This document shows positions 20,633 through 30,722 of a DNA stretch of 64,000 nt, one piece after another. Source of the DNA: Mayamaea pseudoterrestris. Taxonomy: Eukaryota; Bacillariophyta; Bacillariophyceae; Sellaphorales; Sellaphoraceae. The translations under genes were made by a program, and so were the position numbers. The stretch lies in assembly GCA_027923505.1 (NCBI GenBank), contig BROI01000008.1:620001-684000 (forward strand), given 5' to 3'. Each line of letters opens with the position of its first letter. The first letter of the stretch is position 1. The notes below the pieces were generated by a model. The model made no database searches, was not told the DNA's origin, and saw nothing but the letters and a program-made list of their open reading frames with translations.

Positions 20633-22169
20633 ATGTCTTCCACCAAGGCCGACGATTACTCGAGCGACGCTGCATCAATCATCAAAACCATTGACTCTGC
20701 ATCCAACGAGGCACGAAACTCTGCTCTATCAGCGTCAAAGGAAGTTGAAGAAGCGAGGCGAAATGCCAGGGCTGCTTCCGAGGTTGCAAAAAAGTTCATG
20801 GCATTAGCGAATTCCAGCTCGCCTTTTGTCAACATGAACAATCATGGTTACGATTTTCAAAACGGCGGCAATTCCCCTCACGGGACGCCACAACGAATTA
20901 CACACTTTCCTACGTCGCCTCTCTCGAGCTTGAATGGCCGAAGCCCCGATCGGTCAAGAAATACTCGACTTGGATCGCCCTCATCCATGCATTCACCATC
21001 CTCAGATCGCCTAGCCAGAGCAAACGCCGACGCTGTCGTGTCGCTCACTCTCGAGCTCGACCGGTGCAAGCATCATCTGGAGGCAGAGCAAGTGGCTCAT
21101 GACGAGACAAGATCGACACTCTCGCAAGTAAAGGCTCAAAATGCGCAGTTGGAAGCGCAAATTGAAAGGCTTCGCAGCGACAGTGAGACGCAGCGGGAGA
21201 AGGATGGACGAAGGATTGACTCACTCGAGCATGAATTACTGCGAGCACAGATGCGAGTGGCCGCAGCAGAGGAAGACGCTCAGTTGGCATTGGACCTTGC
21301 CAAGCAAAACAATGATAGTCGACTTGAAGTTGAAGCTTGCTTGGAGCAGACCATGGTGCAGGTGGAACATCTACAAAGGGAGGTGCAATCGAAAGATGCA
21401 CAACTGCAAACTCTTTCAGCACATCCGCGTTCTTCTTCGCCACCGTTGTCTATGCAACAACAGCGTCATGGCCACAATCGCAGCCAAGAATCCCATTTCA
21501 AGTCGGCTATGAAGTCTGTTCGCTTTGCTGACTCACCTACTGCTGCCCCTAGCGTTACAAGTCAAGCAACTCCAGGAGCTATAGGAAGTCGAGGCGACGT
21601 ATCACTGGGGCGCCAGTTGCTGCAGCGAGCCTTGAATGCTGGGTCCCCAGCGTCCCCAGCTTCGGTCAACGGCGCCTTCCCAGCCCATGACGATCAAATG
21701 CCAATGGCATCCGTGGAACGAAGCCGGCGTCTCCAAGAAAAAGTATCGAAGGGCACATTGGAAACTGATATCATGTCTCCATCTTCGGTGGCATCGTCAG
21801 TCTCGGCGACGCCTCCAGCGGATATTAACGACGATGCGCAAGCAGCCACTGCAGCCACGAGCGCGTTGCAAAGTATTTCGAACGTTCTGAAGGCAAGTGG
21901 GAAACGGCTGAGTCTTTCTGGTCGGTGGTGGAGTGACAAGGAAACCGCCTCCAGCAAGGACGCCCGTAATATCGAAACATTAGCCCGTCACTACTGCACG
22001 TCCGTTGAGGTAAGCTAGCATGCACATGACCAACTATTGAAAATACATCCATAATGATGTCTGACTATAATTCTCTCCCGCGTAGGTTTTGATCGATCAG
22101 AAACACAAGGAGATTGTGGAGCTCGAATCCTTGTGTGCGTTGTGGGAAAAGGGAAGTGCGACGGAGTGA
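20633..22169 (+). CDS. Coiled-coil protein of unknown function
   Basis: Exon 1 (20633-22009) and exon 2 (22086-22169) give 486 aa; the GAG|GTAAGC donor and CGTAG|GTTTTG acceptor keep phase 0. Residues about 10-60 form an Ala-rich charged helix. A Ser/Pro linker follows, then a long coiled coil (about 135-265) with heptads rich in Leu, Glu, Gln and Arg. The rest is Ser/Ala-rich until a short conserved-looking C-terminal helix that spans the intron (KHKEIVELESLCALW). No catalytic motif or membrane segment is visible. Scaffold or trafficking adaptor roles are possible but unsupported. It shares its upstream region with the PAP2 gene. Confidence 0.75.
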
Positions 22170-22499
22170 CGGTGCAATTGACGCATTCTGGTATATCGGT
22201 ATCATACGCGCCGAGAAGCACCAGGAGTTCATTCCCCGATGATATAAAATTTTAGTGAGAGATGTGACACTAAGTTAATGTTGATTGTATGATAGTACAA
22301 TGAATCAGTATGCTTTGCGGGCATACATCCGCTGTGCCATAGGTACGGTACGGAGACCGTCCCGCGGCAGTAGAGTGTTCAATACCGCGGTACTTATCGA
22401 CAATATCGCATGCGACGCGAGAACACGAACTCCTCCGAAATGACTGATGTGATGACTCGCGCGCATCGCAGCTCTTTGGCATCCACTTCCACATTCACC
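22170..22499. promoter_or_regulatory. Upstream region of first tandem surface-protein gene
   Basis: 330 bp without a gene. It contains two degenerate relatives of the CCGGTA motif, GGTACGGTACGG near 22345 and ATACCGCGGTACT near 22382. Confidence 0.35.
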
Positions 22500-24605
22500 A
22501 TGGTATCGCCGAGGTTAACGCTTGTCGTACTATCGACGATCACATTATGTCTTGGCGATGAGCTGAACCAAAGCTCCCGGAGGCTTGCTTACAGACTTGC
22601 CGGATTTGATCCAACATTTCTCATCACGGACGAGGTATGGCAGTAAGCATGATGTGCAGTTGAAGGCTAATACATAATCTCGCGACGGAATTGGCATTGC
22701 TAGCTGATATGAGAATATCTGCGCAGATTATTGGTTTTACGCGAGCAGCGATGTTCCCCTATTGTTTTGTCCAGTCGTCGCGTCATCATCGATGCTGCTG
22801 TATGTCTAATGCATTCATTCATTGATTGATTTCCCTTTCGTCAGGCTGCCATTGACCAAGATCAAAGATTGATGATAAACTTGATGGCTAAAGGAACAAA
22901 AGAAGGGTTTCTTGATGCTTGGAGAGTTTATCAAGATGGAGCTTTTTCACGACCCTATGCAGTGCTCACTCTTGAAAAGCCTTTGCCTCATAAGGTTAAG
23001 ATTGGCACCCCAATTTCTGGTCGGTCAATGGAGGGCGTCCGACTAAATTGCGAGGCATTAGAAACGACGGAAGCGGGAGAAAAGACGCTCAAGGTGAGAT
23101 ATCTCGGATCGGAATCGCTTGATCCACAGAGTCGATGCGCCGTTGGAGCCAACCCCATCCCGATCACGACTGGATGTGAGTTAAAAGAGATGCTGCATTT
23201 GTACCCCACAGTTGAATATCTCTTTAACGATAAATTTCTGCTAGCAGGCATGGCCACAAACGGAGCAATTGAAATACTAGGGGAGGTGGAGTTTTCGACC
23301 GGCTACGTGTACAACAAATTGACGGACAATAAAAATGATCGAGCCATTGAGCGGATGAGCAAGAACGCATTTAAGAAAATGAGACCTCGCTGCTTTGGAG
23401 GTGGATGCGGCTACTTTAAAGACTTCCGTAAATTTGAACAATACTATGGCACGGCTGACTATGGAGACAAGTTTACCTCGTCGGCCTTCAAAGGTAGGGC
23501 ATAGCGTCCTCGATGTTTGGACTATATCAGCATTGTCGTGAAAGTCTCAGAATCTTTCTCCTTACAGGGGGATTCGCCAACTTTACACATGGAGACGCTA
23601 ACTTTCGAGACTATGATTTTGATGCTCGAGCGGGTGAGTGCATCATCACGTCGGGCGAAATGCAAATAGATGCAGGACCATTACTGACACCGTCCTTCAG
23701 CCGCCATAATGACTGCGACGTCGTTCATGATTCTCACGCAGTATATTCTGCAAGAGTTGGAGCACTCTCTTGACAAATGCGAGCACGCGGAATGTAAGGA
23801 AGAGCATTGCTTAAAAAACGCTATCCAGTCGATGGAAGCCGGTGTCGCTTATTACACTGGATCACTTGAAGGGCCTGATGGCAGTGGGAATGGCTATCTA
23901 CTTTACGCCTTGGCCGATAAAATGTGCAAAGTCTTTAAGACTTGTGGACCCAATGGAGACAAGACGTCGGATCGTATGGGTTCTAAGATTAATATTGAAA
24001 TGTTTGATCAATTCAAACAAATGCAGGCGAATATAAAGAGCCACCGATGCACACCAGCGCGCAAGAACAAGGAACGAATTGCCATTCTTATGAGCGTTCC
24101 GCTCATCCAAGCCACACTGATGCAAGCATATATAGGCGACAGGCAACCTGGTGCGTCATTGGTGGACGAAGCCCACGGAGCGGCGTTTGCTGCAAGTGTT
24201 GTTCCGATTGTTGCATCCTGTAAAGTCTCGGATGGCAACATTATCTACGCCAATATGAAAACTGGCAAGGGCTACAAGGGCAACTTTGAAGATGTAAAGT
24301 TGGCTTTTGAGCGCAATTATGAGTGTATGGGGGTCAAGTGCTCCGACGTTGGTGGATATTGGTTCAATGGCATAGCTTCTGGATTCTACATGGATGGCTT
24401 TTACCCATGCGGTGTTGAACCGCCGAAGCCATGGACTGGTGGCCAGGTTGTAGGCTTTGTCTTTGCGTCGCTTGTTGGTACGGTGGTACTGTATGGAGTT
24501 TTTAAAACATGCCGCTACTTCCACTTTTTTGGATTTTGCAAAACAATGCAAAAGCGAGCAAGACGACCTGTTATCCTTCGGCCTTCCTTAGGGGTGGATG
24601 CATGA
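22500..24605 (+). CDS. Secreted/type I membrane protein, possibly FEA1/ISIP2A-like (copy 1)
   Basis: Four exons, 22500-22634, 22845-23493, 23568-23633 and 23701-24605, give 584 aa. A signal peptide (MVSPRLTLVVLSTITLCLG) is followed by a beta-rich N-terminal region and a helical, Cys-rich second half. The second half has QYYGTADYG, YYTGSLEG, LLYALADKMC, AAFAASVVP and CMGVKCSDVGG. A single C-terminal membrane helix (VVGFVFASLVGTVVLYGVF) and a basic tail follow. It is clearly paralogous to the next gene downstream, same strand, 269 bp away. The signal peptide, two-lobed layout and C-terminal anchor resemble algal iron-responsive FEA1-domain proteins, including the phytotransferrin ISIP2A. That link is from memory and not certain; a stramenopile-specific surface family is the alternative. 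Confidence 0.75.
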
Positions 24606-24874
24606 AAAGTGTGCCATTGTGCTTGGCGCCGCCATTATGTAAAACATTAAGGATGACTAGCGTACGATAGAGTAATGGATAACGGATTCACGATTCATGT
24701 TTTTTAAGCGCATGTTGCAGTGGAAATTTTGCGATGGCCTAGCTAATGTACGTCCGTTGACGGTTATCGAATGAAAACCGCAGCCGCGTTTTTCTTTCGT
24801 GCAAAAACGGAAGCAAGTGAATCTCACCATTTCCCCACCATTGGTCCCATTTCAACTTCATACTTCTCTCATAA

Positions 24875-26656
24875 ATGTACAAGTCGACAGCTATGAAAGC
24901 TGTATGGCTTTTGCTCTCATACTTAGCGCGTGCCGACGCTAAAGTTGAGAGCCAGACGGAAAGCATCAGCATCAATGCCGTCGATATGGATTCTGCTCCA
25001 GCTCGGCAACTTAGCTTTCAACGAATCGTCAACTATGAACCTCGCTCCCAGGTCACGGATATTGCGGCGCTCGACTTGGATCAAAAGGTTCTCGAGGAGG
25101 AGCTTTTCCTGGGTCACATGAAGAAAGCTCAAATCGTTTACACGCAGGGAGGCCATTCACGCTCCTTTGCTTCCGTCAAAATCAAGCACACAAACGCAGC
25201 TTTTATCAAGGGTACCATTGTCTATGCCCCGTCAGCGACTGGTAAAGAAGTCACTGGGGTGCTGATGGAGACTGTTCAGTGGCCAAAGGGAAATGAGACG
25301 GAGAAGATTGTGAAGATTGCATATCAAACGAGTGACGTACAAAGTCAATACGTGGGTTGCCAAGTTGGGGGACTTTATGAGCTCCAGATGGCAAACAGGG
25401 ATGGCTGTTTCAAATCACAAGGTGAAATGACCTTTCAGACCGACTCGTCGGTGTCATTACCAAAGCTTCAGTATGCGTACGATGTACGGCTTGACAACAA
25501 TAATGCTAGGACACTCCAACGACTAAGCACCATGGCGACAGATTCGATGCGAATTGGACGGTGTACAAGTGACATTTGTCCATACATGCCTGACTTTCAA
25601 AAGTTTGTCAACTACTATGGCGACGCAGACTATGGCAACAACTGGGTCACGAGTGCATTCGCCAATAGTACGACTGACTTCAGTAGTGGTCTTGGTAACG
25701 TTGATTTTACAATGCTTACCTTCAATGTCGGACGAGCCGAGGCCATTTCCAAAGGGAGTGCCTACATGATTGTCTTAATGGAAGTTATTCGGGAACTGGA
25801 AGATGCCATTACGGATTGTGAGCGTAGGTGCGACCCAACCGAATGTAACGAAGCCCAGTACTACTCGATTGACGCTGCTGCCGCCTTGTACACTGGGAGT
25901 CTTGAAAAGGGAGACGGACTCGACACTGGCAAGTTTCTGTACTATCTGGCAGACCGACGCTGCATCGACTTTATGACTTGTGGCGAGAATTCGAACAAGA
26001 ACACTGGCATTTCTAGAACCAACCTGCAAGTCATTCGCGAAATGGAGAAGGCGCAGCTGGGTCTGCTCCAAAACCAGTGCAATGTTGCTCGTACGTCGAA
26101 GGAAACAATTGTCAACTACATCAAAGTCCCTTTGGTGCAAAGTGTTTTGCAGTTTGCTTTTGTCAGACAGTACCAGAATCCTACAGTTGCTGATATTGCT
26201 GAACAAGTTGAGGCGGAAGGAGCGACATTCACAGCAGCTTTACTTCCGTGGATTCATGCCTGCAATTCGCAGCACGCGAGCGATATTTACAACCAAATGA
26301 AAATTGGATCAAAAGCTAGTGATGTCAATTTCAAGAAACTGAAGGCATCACTCGAATCAATTTACCCATGTCTTGGAATTACTTGTGGCGACGTTGGTGG
26401 CATTCACACGGTCAACGGCTACCACAAGGGCGCGGAGCCATGCAATGACGGTACGGTCATTGCGCCCCAACCCAAGGAAGAGGAGAGCGCTTCAACGAAT
26501 GGAGCGAAGGGAGGGAAAGTCTTTGGGGCACTCGTCGGATCAGTTTGCGCCGTTCTCCTAGCGGTAATTGCCGTTCGACGACGGCGCGCACGCAAGAGAA
26601 ACCGCAACACGAATAAGAGGTTCAGCAACATTGCAGCAGTAGCTGAGATAGCATAA
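24875..26656 (+). CDS. Secreted/type I membrane protein, possibly FEA1/ISIP2A-like (copy 2)
   Basis: An intronless paralogue of the preceding gene, 593 aa. The signal peptide is MKAVWLLLSYLARADA, preceded by six residues if the ATG at 24875 is used; the ATG at 24893 is the alternative start. Shared blocks with copy 1 are NYYGDADYG, ALYTGSLEKGDG, FLYYLADRRC, AAALLPWIHAC and CLGITCGDVGG. Each paired Cys in these blocks is kept. A C-terminal helix (VFGALVGSVCAVLLAVIAV) ends in a strongly basic cytosolic tail, giving type I topology. N-glycosylation sequons occur in the lumenal part. The loss of all three introns relative to copy 1 suggests duplication through an RNA intermediate, or intron gain in copy 1. 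Ligand and role are inferred at best. Confidence 0.75.
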   Translation: MYKSTAMKAVWLLLSYLARADAKVESQTESISINAVDMDSAPARQLSFQRIVNYEPRSQVTDIAALDLDQKVLEEELFLGHMKKAQIVYTQGGHSRSFASVKIKHTNAAFIKGTIVYAPSATGKEVTGVLMETVQWPKGNETEKIVKIAYQTSDVQSQYVGCQVGGLYELQMANRDGCFKSQGEMTFQTDSSVSLPKLQYAYDVRLDNNNARTLQRLSTMATDSMRIGRCTSDICPYMPDFQKFVNYYGDADYGNNWVTSAFANSTTDFSSGLGNVDFTMLTFNVGRAEAISKGSAYMIVLMEVIRELEDAITDCERRCDPTECNEAQYYSIDAAAALYTGSLEKGDGLDTGKFLYYLADRRCIDFMTCGENSNKNTGISRTNLQVIREMEKAQLGLLQNQCNVARTSKETIVNYIKVPLVQSVLQFAFVRQYQNPTVADIAEQVEAEGATFTAALLPWIHACNSQHASDIYNQMKIGSKASDVNFKKLKASLESIYPCLGITCGDVGGIHTVNGYHKGAEPCNDGTVIAPQPKEEESASTNGAKGGKVFGALVGSVCAVLLAVIAVRRRRARKRNRNTNKRFSNIAAVAEIA

Positions 26657-26680
26657 AGAGTGAAATAGTTTACAGTTAAT

Positions 26681-27533
26681 CTACGCTTTGTTTTCACTTT
26701 GCTTGCTAATCGGCATACGATATATATGTGTTCCGGAGTGGCTCGTTTCGACTGGCGTCCAGTTTGGGATAGCAAAAACATTTGATAAAACAAACGCACC
26801 TGGCTTCAGTTCATTTTGCAACTTGATTCCTAAATCTTTCATCATCGGCGATAACCCATACTGCGACGCAAGGCGAGCAGTGAAAACGGTGAGTCGACCT
26901 ATCGTTGCACAACTGCCACCTCTCGGCATGATAAACTCAAAACCGTACCACGGCAACAACGTCAACGTCGGCCAGATCCACTTTCCATATATCGCCCAAA
27001 TGAAATTGTGTCAGTTTCCAATACTTGGGAGTTAATAGTTTACGTAGTTGAGCAAAACCATGAAGCATTGGATTGATTTCAAATCCATCACAACTGCTGA
27101 AGACATCCTCTCTCGCGGCGCGAAAGACAACCCTTCCGTCCCCGCTGCCCAAGTCTACAAACTTGGGTCTTCCCTTGCTGATGTCCGTAGCCATTTTACG
27201 AAAATCGTCATTTGAGTGAAGCTGTGCAAACATTCTGTCCAAATTATTTCGCTTCGTAGGAAGATATGGAGCTCCTCGTCCTCGAAGAACTGGAAAAAGA
27301 CTTATCAGAGCCATGACATTAAACGCCATGACACCACTGGCAGCCATTACCATGGTGATTTGCTTCTTTGACCAACTACCAGTGTTAGGTGATGCCGACT
27401 GACGATCATCTCCAAATACGTCGGCAAATTCTGCCGCAATGTCGGCGGGAAGACCAGCCTCGATGATTATATCTTTTAGCGATCCATTACCATCTGCTCT
27501 TCTGTCATCTTTTCTCGGCGGCTTGGACTCCAT
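26681..27533 (-). CDS. FAM173/ATPSCKMT-like protein-lysine methyltransferase
   Basis: Exon 1 (27533-26949) and exon 2 (26860-26681) give 254 aa; the donor is GTG|GTACGG and the acceptor GCAG|TATGGG, phase 0. A membrane segment (about 59-83) precedes a class I SAM methyltransferase core with FVDLGSGDGR (about 125-134) and acidic strand-2 motif FEINP. A GDIWKVDLADVDVV strand leads into YGLSPMM, and the core ends VFAIPNWTP. Order and spacing match human ATPSCKMT (FAM173B), including DLWKV and FPHWTP. The human enzyme trimethylates a Lys of the ATP synthase c-subunit in mitochondrial cristae, and its hydrophobic N-terminus is needed for targeting. The substrate here is inferred. Confidence 0.85.
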
Positions 27534-27826
27534 TACTCGTAATTGCAGTACTTGTATAACTATTGGTGGCTCGGAGCGGATTTACGCGTCGACTTCACTA
27601 TTAATTGCGCGACGTCTCGAGTAATGCAAGTTGTCGCAGCGTTTATGGATCAGCTATTGTCGAAGGTTTTATTAGTGCAAGTCTTTACAGTGCTGTCTTC
27701 ACGGTCGATGCCACCGAACAACAATACCCGAGTATACTACCAGTCGGGTGTATGTGATTCTGTTTACTTCAAACAGTTATAAGCTAATGGTAACACATAT
27801 TTCCGCTCCAATAAATTGCATCACAA
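27534..27826. other. Intergenic, nothing recognised
   Basis: 293 bp between two minus-strand genes: the upstream region of the ATPSCKMT-like gene and the 3' end of the TFIIB-family gene. No feature is seen. Confidence 0.4.
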
Positions 27827-29617
27827 TCATTGGAGCATTCCGTCCAGACACAAAAGCGATGCAGCAACACCAATCTGTGGCAGCAAAACAGTGGCCAAAG
27901 GCGTCTCTCGCAGCATATAGCTGTCATCGTCTACTCCTTCGACAGACTCCTTCAAAACGTTCAACAGCTCAAAGCGACAAGGATGTAACTGCTGTCGGTA
28001 GTATTCAAGTAACGCTGTAGTGGAGCTGCCAGAACACTTTTCAATTTCTAATAGCGTTTTCGACCACGCCACTTGCTCTTGCCATGCATCCCAAGCTCGC
28101 ATCATTTCGTAGCTACGCTGCTCTTTTGCCATTTCGGAGTCATCAGCTGCCGCGGGGCTTGAACCTTCTTTTAAGAGCAAAGACTCGTCATCGGTTTGGG
28201 AACACTCCAAATTTGTTTCGCCAGCTCGCCTTCGCTTCTTAGCTCTGGTTGCTTGCGACGCGAGTCGCTTCATCGTCGTCCCCGCGCTGCTAACGAAATA
28301 TGCCATTGATCCACAAACGGTTGATAGTTTGGCATCACCTCGGCCCTTTCGGTGCCAATAAAGACACAAAAGCCGAATGGACGCCTCTGCAACAGGGGGA
28401 AGTCCGAGCTGCAGAAGTATATGATCCACAAAACTCACAACATTTGCAGATCCTTCCAAAGCCAGGTTTTTCGCCTCTAAAGACAAGGGCTTTGCGACTA
28501 CAGATGCAGACTGTACCACTTTCGGGAAAAACTTCTCAACTTCCCTCATCGCTTTGGCGCAGTGTTTCTTCTTTATAAACTCTCCAGTGGTATCAAGAAA
28601 AGTATCTTCTATCTCAGGCGTCCTTATACTGGTGCAAATTTCTTGCATTGATCGCTCATGGGAGTGTCGTCGGCCCATATATAGTAAAATAGCAGCAACA
28701 ATCGCTCCTGCTTGCTTTAACTTGTTGTACTCGTGAAGTGCACTCGAGGCTCGTCGTTGTACCTCCTTATCCATATTCGTTGGCGGCGCGTCGTGTTTGC
28801 GTTGCAAGGTACTTGACACACCTCGCACTACAATCCCGTCACGGCGGGAGGCATACTCGCAGAGTATACTGATAGCTTCGTTTGCAACTCGGTCTGGAAA
28901 GTTTAATGTGCGAGCTGCCATTGTGAGTATTGTGTACGCCTGATATAAGTCGTGCGCACATTGTCTTAGTTGCTGCTTTTGCTTGGCTTCCAAGGCCTCG
29001 TCGTCAAAGTCGGGGCAATCGCTGCCTGCACTACTTTCCAACTGCTCGTGCGCAGACCCATATAGGCGCAGCGCTCGGGAGAGCGACCACTTGTTCGCGT
29101 TCAAAGCGACTTGCATTCGGTTCGCATCTTCTTCCTCCTGCAGCAACATCTGCGCAATCTCTGGCCGTACTTCATGCTCCATCGACTCGAGCTGCCTTCC
29201 CTTTGCGACAATTGCTCGGACCACTCTGGCATCTTCCACTTCCTTTCCATGCATCTTTTCCATAATTCTATCATTTTTCCGATTCATTCGGACTAACGTT
29301 TTTCGAATTGATGCCGATGATTGATACGGCGCGCCGTGGATATACTTGGACAAACACGTTGGCTGCAGTCCGCCAAAGTATTTTGTCTCGTCAACGTAGA
29401 CGAGGCCACACCTTGCCTTGTCCTTAACGACATCATCACCCATATCATTGTAATCAATCCATTCTGGTCGACCATCCAAAAGTTTCTCCTCATTGACGAC
29501 TCCGCAGTAGGTGCAAATGAGGTCACCTTGAGCCCAGTCGACGCGAAGAGCCGCCGTCCGACACGACCGACAACATGAGTTCTTATCGCCCTCCCGAAAG
29601 GCTGCCACAGCCGCCAT
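27827..29617 (-). CDS. TFIIB-family transcription factor, divergent
   Basis: A single exon of 596 aa from the ATG at 29617; a start at 29665 is also open. The N-terminal zinc ribbon is clear: Cys16-x2-Cys19 and Cys35-x2-Cys38, followed by the B-reader-like GVVNEEKLLDGRPEW. The rest is mostly helical. A region with an inserted charged segment (about 105-185) leads to two cyclin-like stretches. The first includes AYTILTMAARTLNFPDRV and AGAIVAAILLYMGRR; the second includes VVSFVDHILLQLGLPPV and LSTVCGSMAYFVSSA. A Lys/Arg cluster (TRAKKRRRAGE) may be a nuclear signal. It could be TFIIB, BRF1, RRN7 or a lineage-specific paralogue; the long C-terminus argues against canonical TFIIB (about 315 aa). 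It diverges from RRP41. Confidence 0.8.
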   Translation of the reverse strand: MAAVAAFREGDKNSCCRSCRTAALRVDWAQGDLICTYCGVVNEEKLLDGRPEWIDYNDMGDDVVKDKARCGLVYVDETKYFGGLQPTCLSKYIHGAPYQSSASIRKTLVRMNRKNDRIMEKMHGKEVEDARVVRAIVAKGRQLESMEHEVRPEIAQMLLQEEEDANRMQVALNANKWSLSRALRLYGSAHEQLESSAGSDCPDFDDEALEAKQKQQLRQCAHDLYQAYTILTMAARTLNFPDRVANEAISILCEYASRRDGIVVRGVSSTLQRKHDAPPTNMDKEVQRRASSALHEYNKLKQAGAIVAAILLYMGRRHSHERSMQEICTSIRTPEIEDTFLDTTGEFIKKKHCAKAMREVEKFFPKVVQSASVVAKPLSLEAKNLALEGSANVVSFVDHILLQLGLPPVAEASIRLLCLYWHRKGRGDAKLSTVCGSMAYFVSSAGTTMKRLASQATRAKKRRRAGETNLECSQTDDESLLLKEGSSPAAADDSEMAKEQRSYEMMRAWDAWQEQVAWSKTLLEIEKCSGSSTTALLEYYRQQLHPCRFELLNVLKESVEGVDDDSYMLRETPLATVLLPQIGVAASLLCLDGMLQ

Positions 29618-29903
29618 TGTCGCTTGTATAGGTGACTTTGGGCGATGAGTATGTATTGATAGCAAACTACTGCACTACCGGTAGTCCCTCGCTCGGCAAA
29701 TCCCAGCAGGTTGCAGACACAATTCTTTGTTCGCCGCGATGGTTGGTTTTGGAGCGAGATTGTAAACCGGTACGACAGCACGACACTCTCTCACCACCAA
29801 GCGTTTGGCAAACATGACATTCGATTTCAGATCTTCATTCCATTTACAGTTAGAACCCGCGACTGTGCACCAACTACGGTACGCTGTGTGAACTCTGTTC
29901 CGG
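29618..29903. promoter_or_regulatory. Divergent promoter with paired CCGGTA sites
   Basis: 286 bp between the TFIIB-family start (minus) and RRP41 (plus). CCGGTA occurs at 29678-29683 and 29767-29772, exactly 89 bp apart as in the 11866-12115 region. The second lies in TGTAAACCGGTACGACA, nearly identical to the site at 11941. Confidence 0.5.
29674..29685. promoter_or_regulatory. 12-bp palindrome ACTACCGGTAGT
   Basis: A perfect 12-bp palindrome centred on CCGG in the divergent promoter. It is the most symmetric of the CCGGTA sites and could bind a dimeric factor; this is inference from sequence alone. Confidence 0.45.
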
Positions 29904-30722
29904 ATGAGCGCATCTATAAGGCGAACCGATATATTAGCACTAGCTAATTTGCGGGACGATGGACGCAAGCCTCATGACATACGTCAATTACGGATCCAAA
30001 TGGGTCCACTTTCGGGAGACGGAAGCTCCGTCGGAGGATCAGCTCTCATTGAAATGGGTTTGACGGTAGCATTAGCTACAGTACGTGGTCCCGTCGAATG
30101 TTTGAGACGATCAGATGAGCTACCCGATAAGGCCATTCTTCAGGTGACCGTCATGACGGCTCCGTTCAGCCCCGCCATGGATCGACGCACCGCTAATCCA
30201 CATAATGATCGAAGGCTCATCGAAAGCTCCAACATGATTCGCCAAGCACTCGAAGCATCTGTGATGCTACACTTGTATCCTAGAGCTCGCATCGAAATCA
30301 ATGTCATGATCCTTGCGGACGACGGTGGCCGCCTCTGCGCCGCGACCAACGCCGCTTCGCTAGCACTCATTGACGCGGGTATACCAATGAAGGACTTTGT
30401 CTGTGCGTGTACCGCTGGCTATGCTACGTCATTGGACATGGAAAAAACGCTGGTGGATTTGAACTATCGCGAAGAATCATCCATGGCGGGACAGCCAGCC
30501 GTGCAGTTGACTGCTGCAATGATGCCGCAACGCAACACCTTGGTTCTCTCGCAATGTGAAGCAAGACTTCCGTCGTTCGATGCCATGGAGCGAGTCCTAG
30601 AGACTGCCATGGATGGATGTCAGGCTATTTTTAAAACCATGCAAGCAGCTGTGCGAGAGCGAACGTTGTCGCTATATACAATGCGAAACAAGAAAGCAGC
30701 TGTCACATTGACATATTCATGA
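29904..30722 (+). CDS. RRP41: Exosome core subunit RRP41 (EXOSC4)
   Basis: A single exon of 272 aa. It is an RNase PH fold protein with the RRP41 signature order: DGRKPHDIRQL, SALIEMG, LATVRGPVE, a YPRARIEI strand, and the diagnostic DAGIPMKDFVCACTAGY. RRP41 pairs with RRP45 in the six-subunit exosome ring that guides RNA to RRP44/RRP6 for 3'-5' decay and processing in nucleus and cytosol. Length is close to yeast and human orthologues (about 245), with a short N-terminal extension. In most eukaryotes the ring is catalytically inert; I did not test phosphorolytic residues here. It is divergent from the TFIIB-family gene. Confidence 0.95.
   Translation: MSASIRRTDILALANLRDDGRKPHDIRQLRIQMGPLSGDGSSVGGSALIEMGLTVALATVRGPVECLRRSDELPDKAILQVTVMTAPFSPAMDRRTANPHNDRRLIESSNMIRQALEASVMLHLYPRARIEINVMILADDGGRLCAATNAASLALIDAGIPMKDFVCACTAGYATSLDMEKTLVDLNYREESSMAGQPAVQLTAAMMPQRNTLVLSQCEARLPSFDAMERVLETAMDGCQAIFKTMQAAVRERTLSLYTMRNKKAAVTLTYS

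Noticed and set aside
20215-20646. Upstream extension of the PAP2 gene to an ATG at 20646
   Set aside because: It would overlap the start of the divergent coiled-coil gene at 20633 and adds 144 Arg/Ser-rich residues with no family support. The ATG at 20214 gives a normal PAP2 protein.
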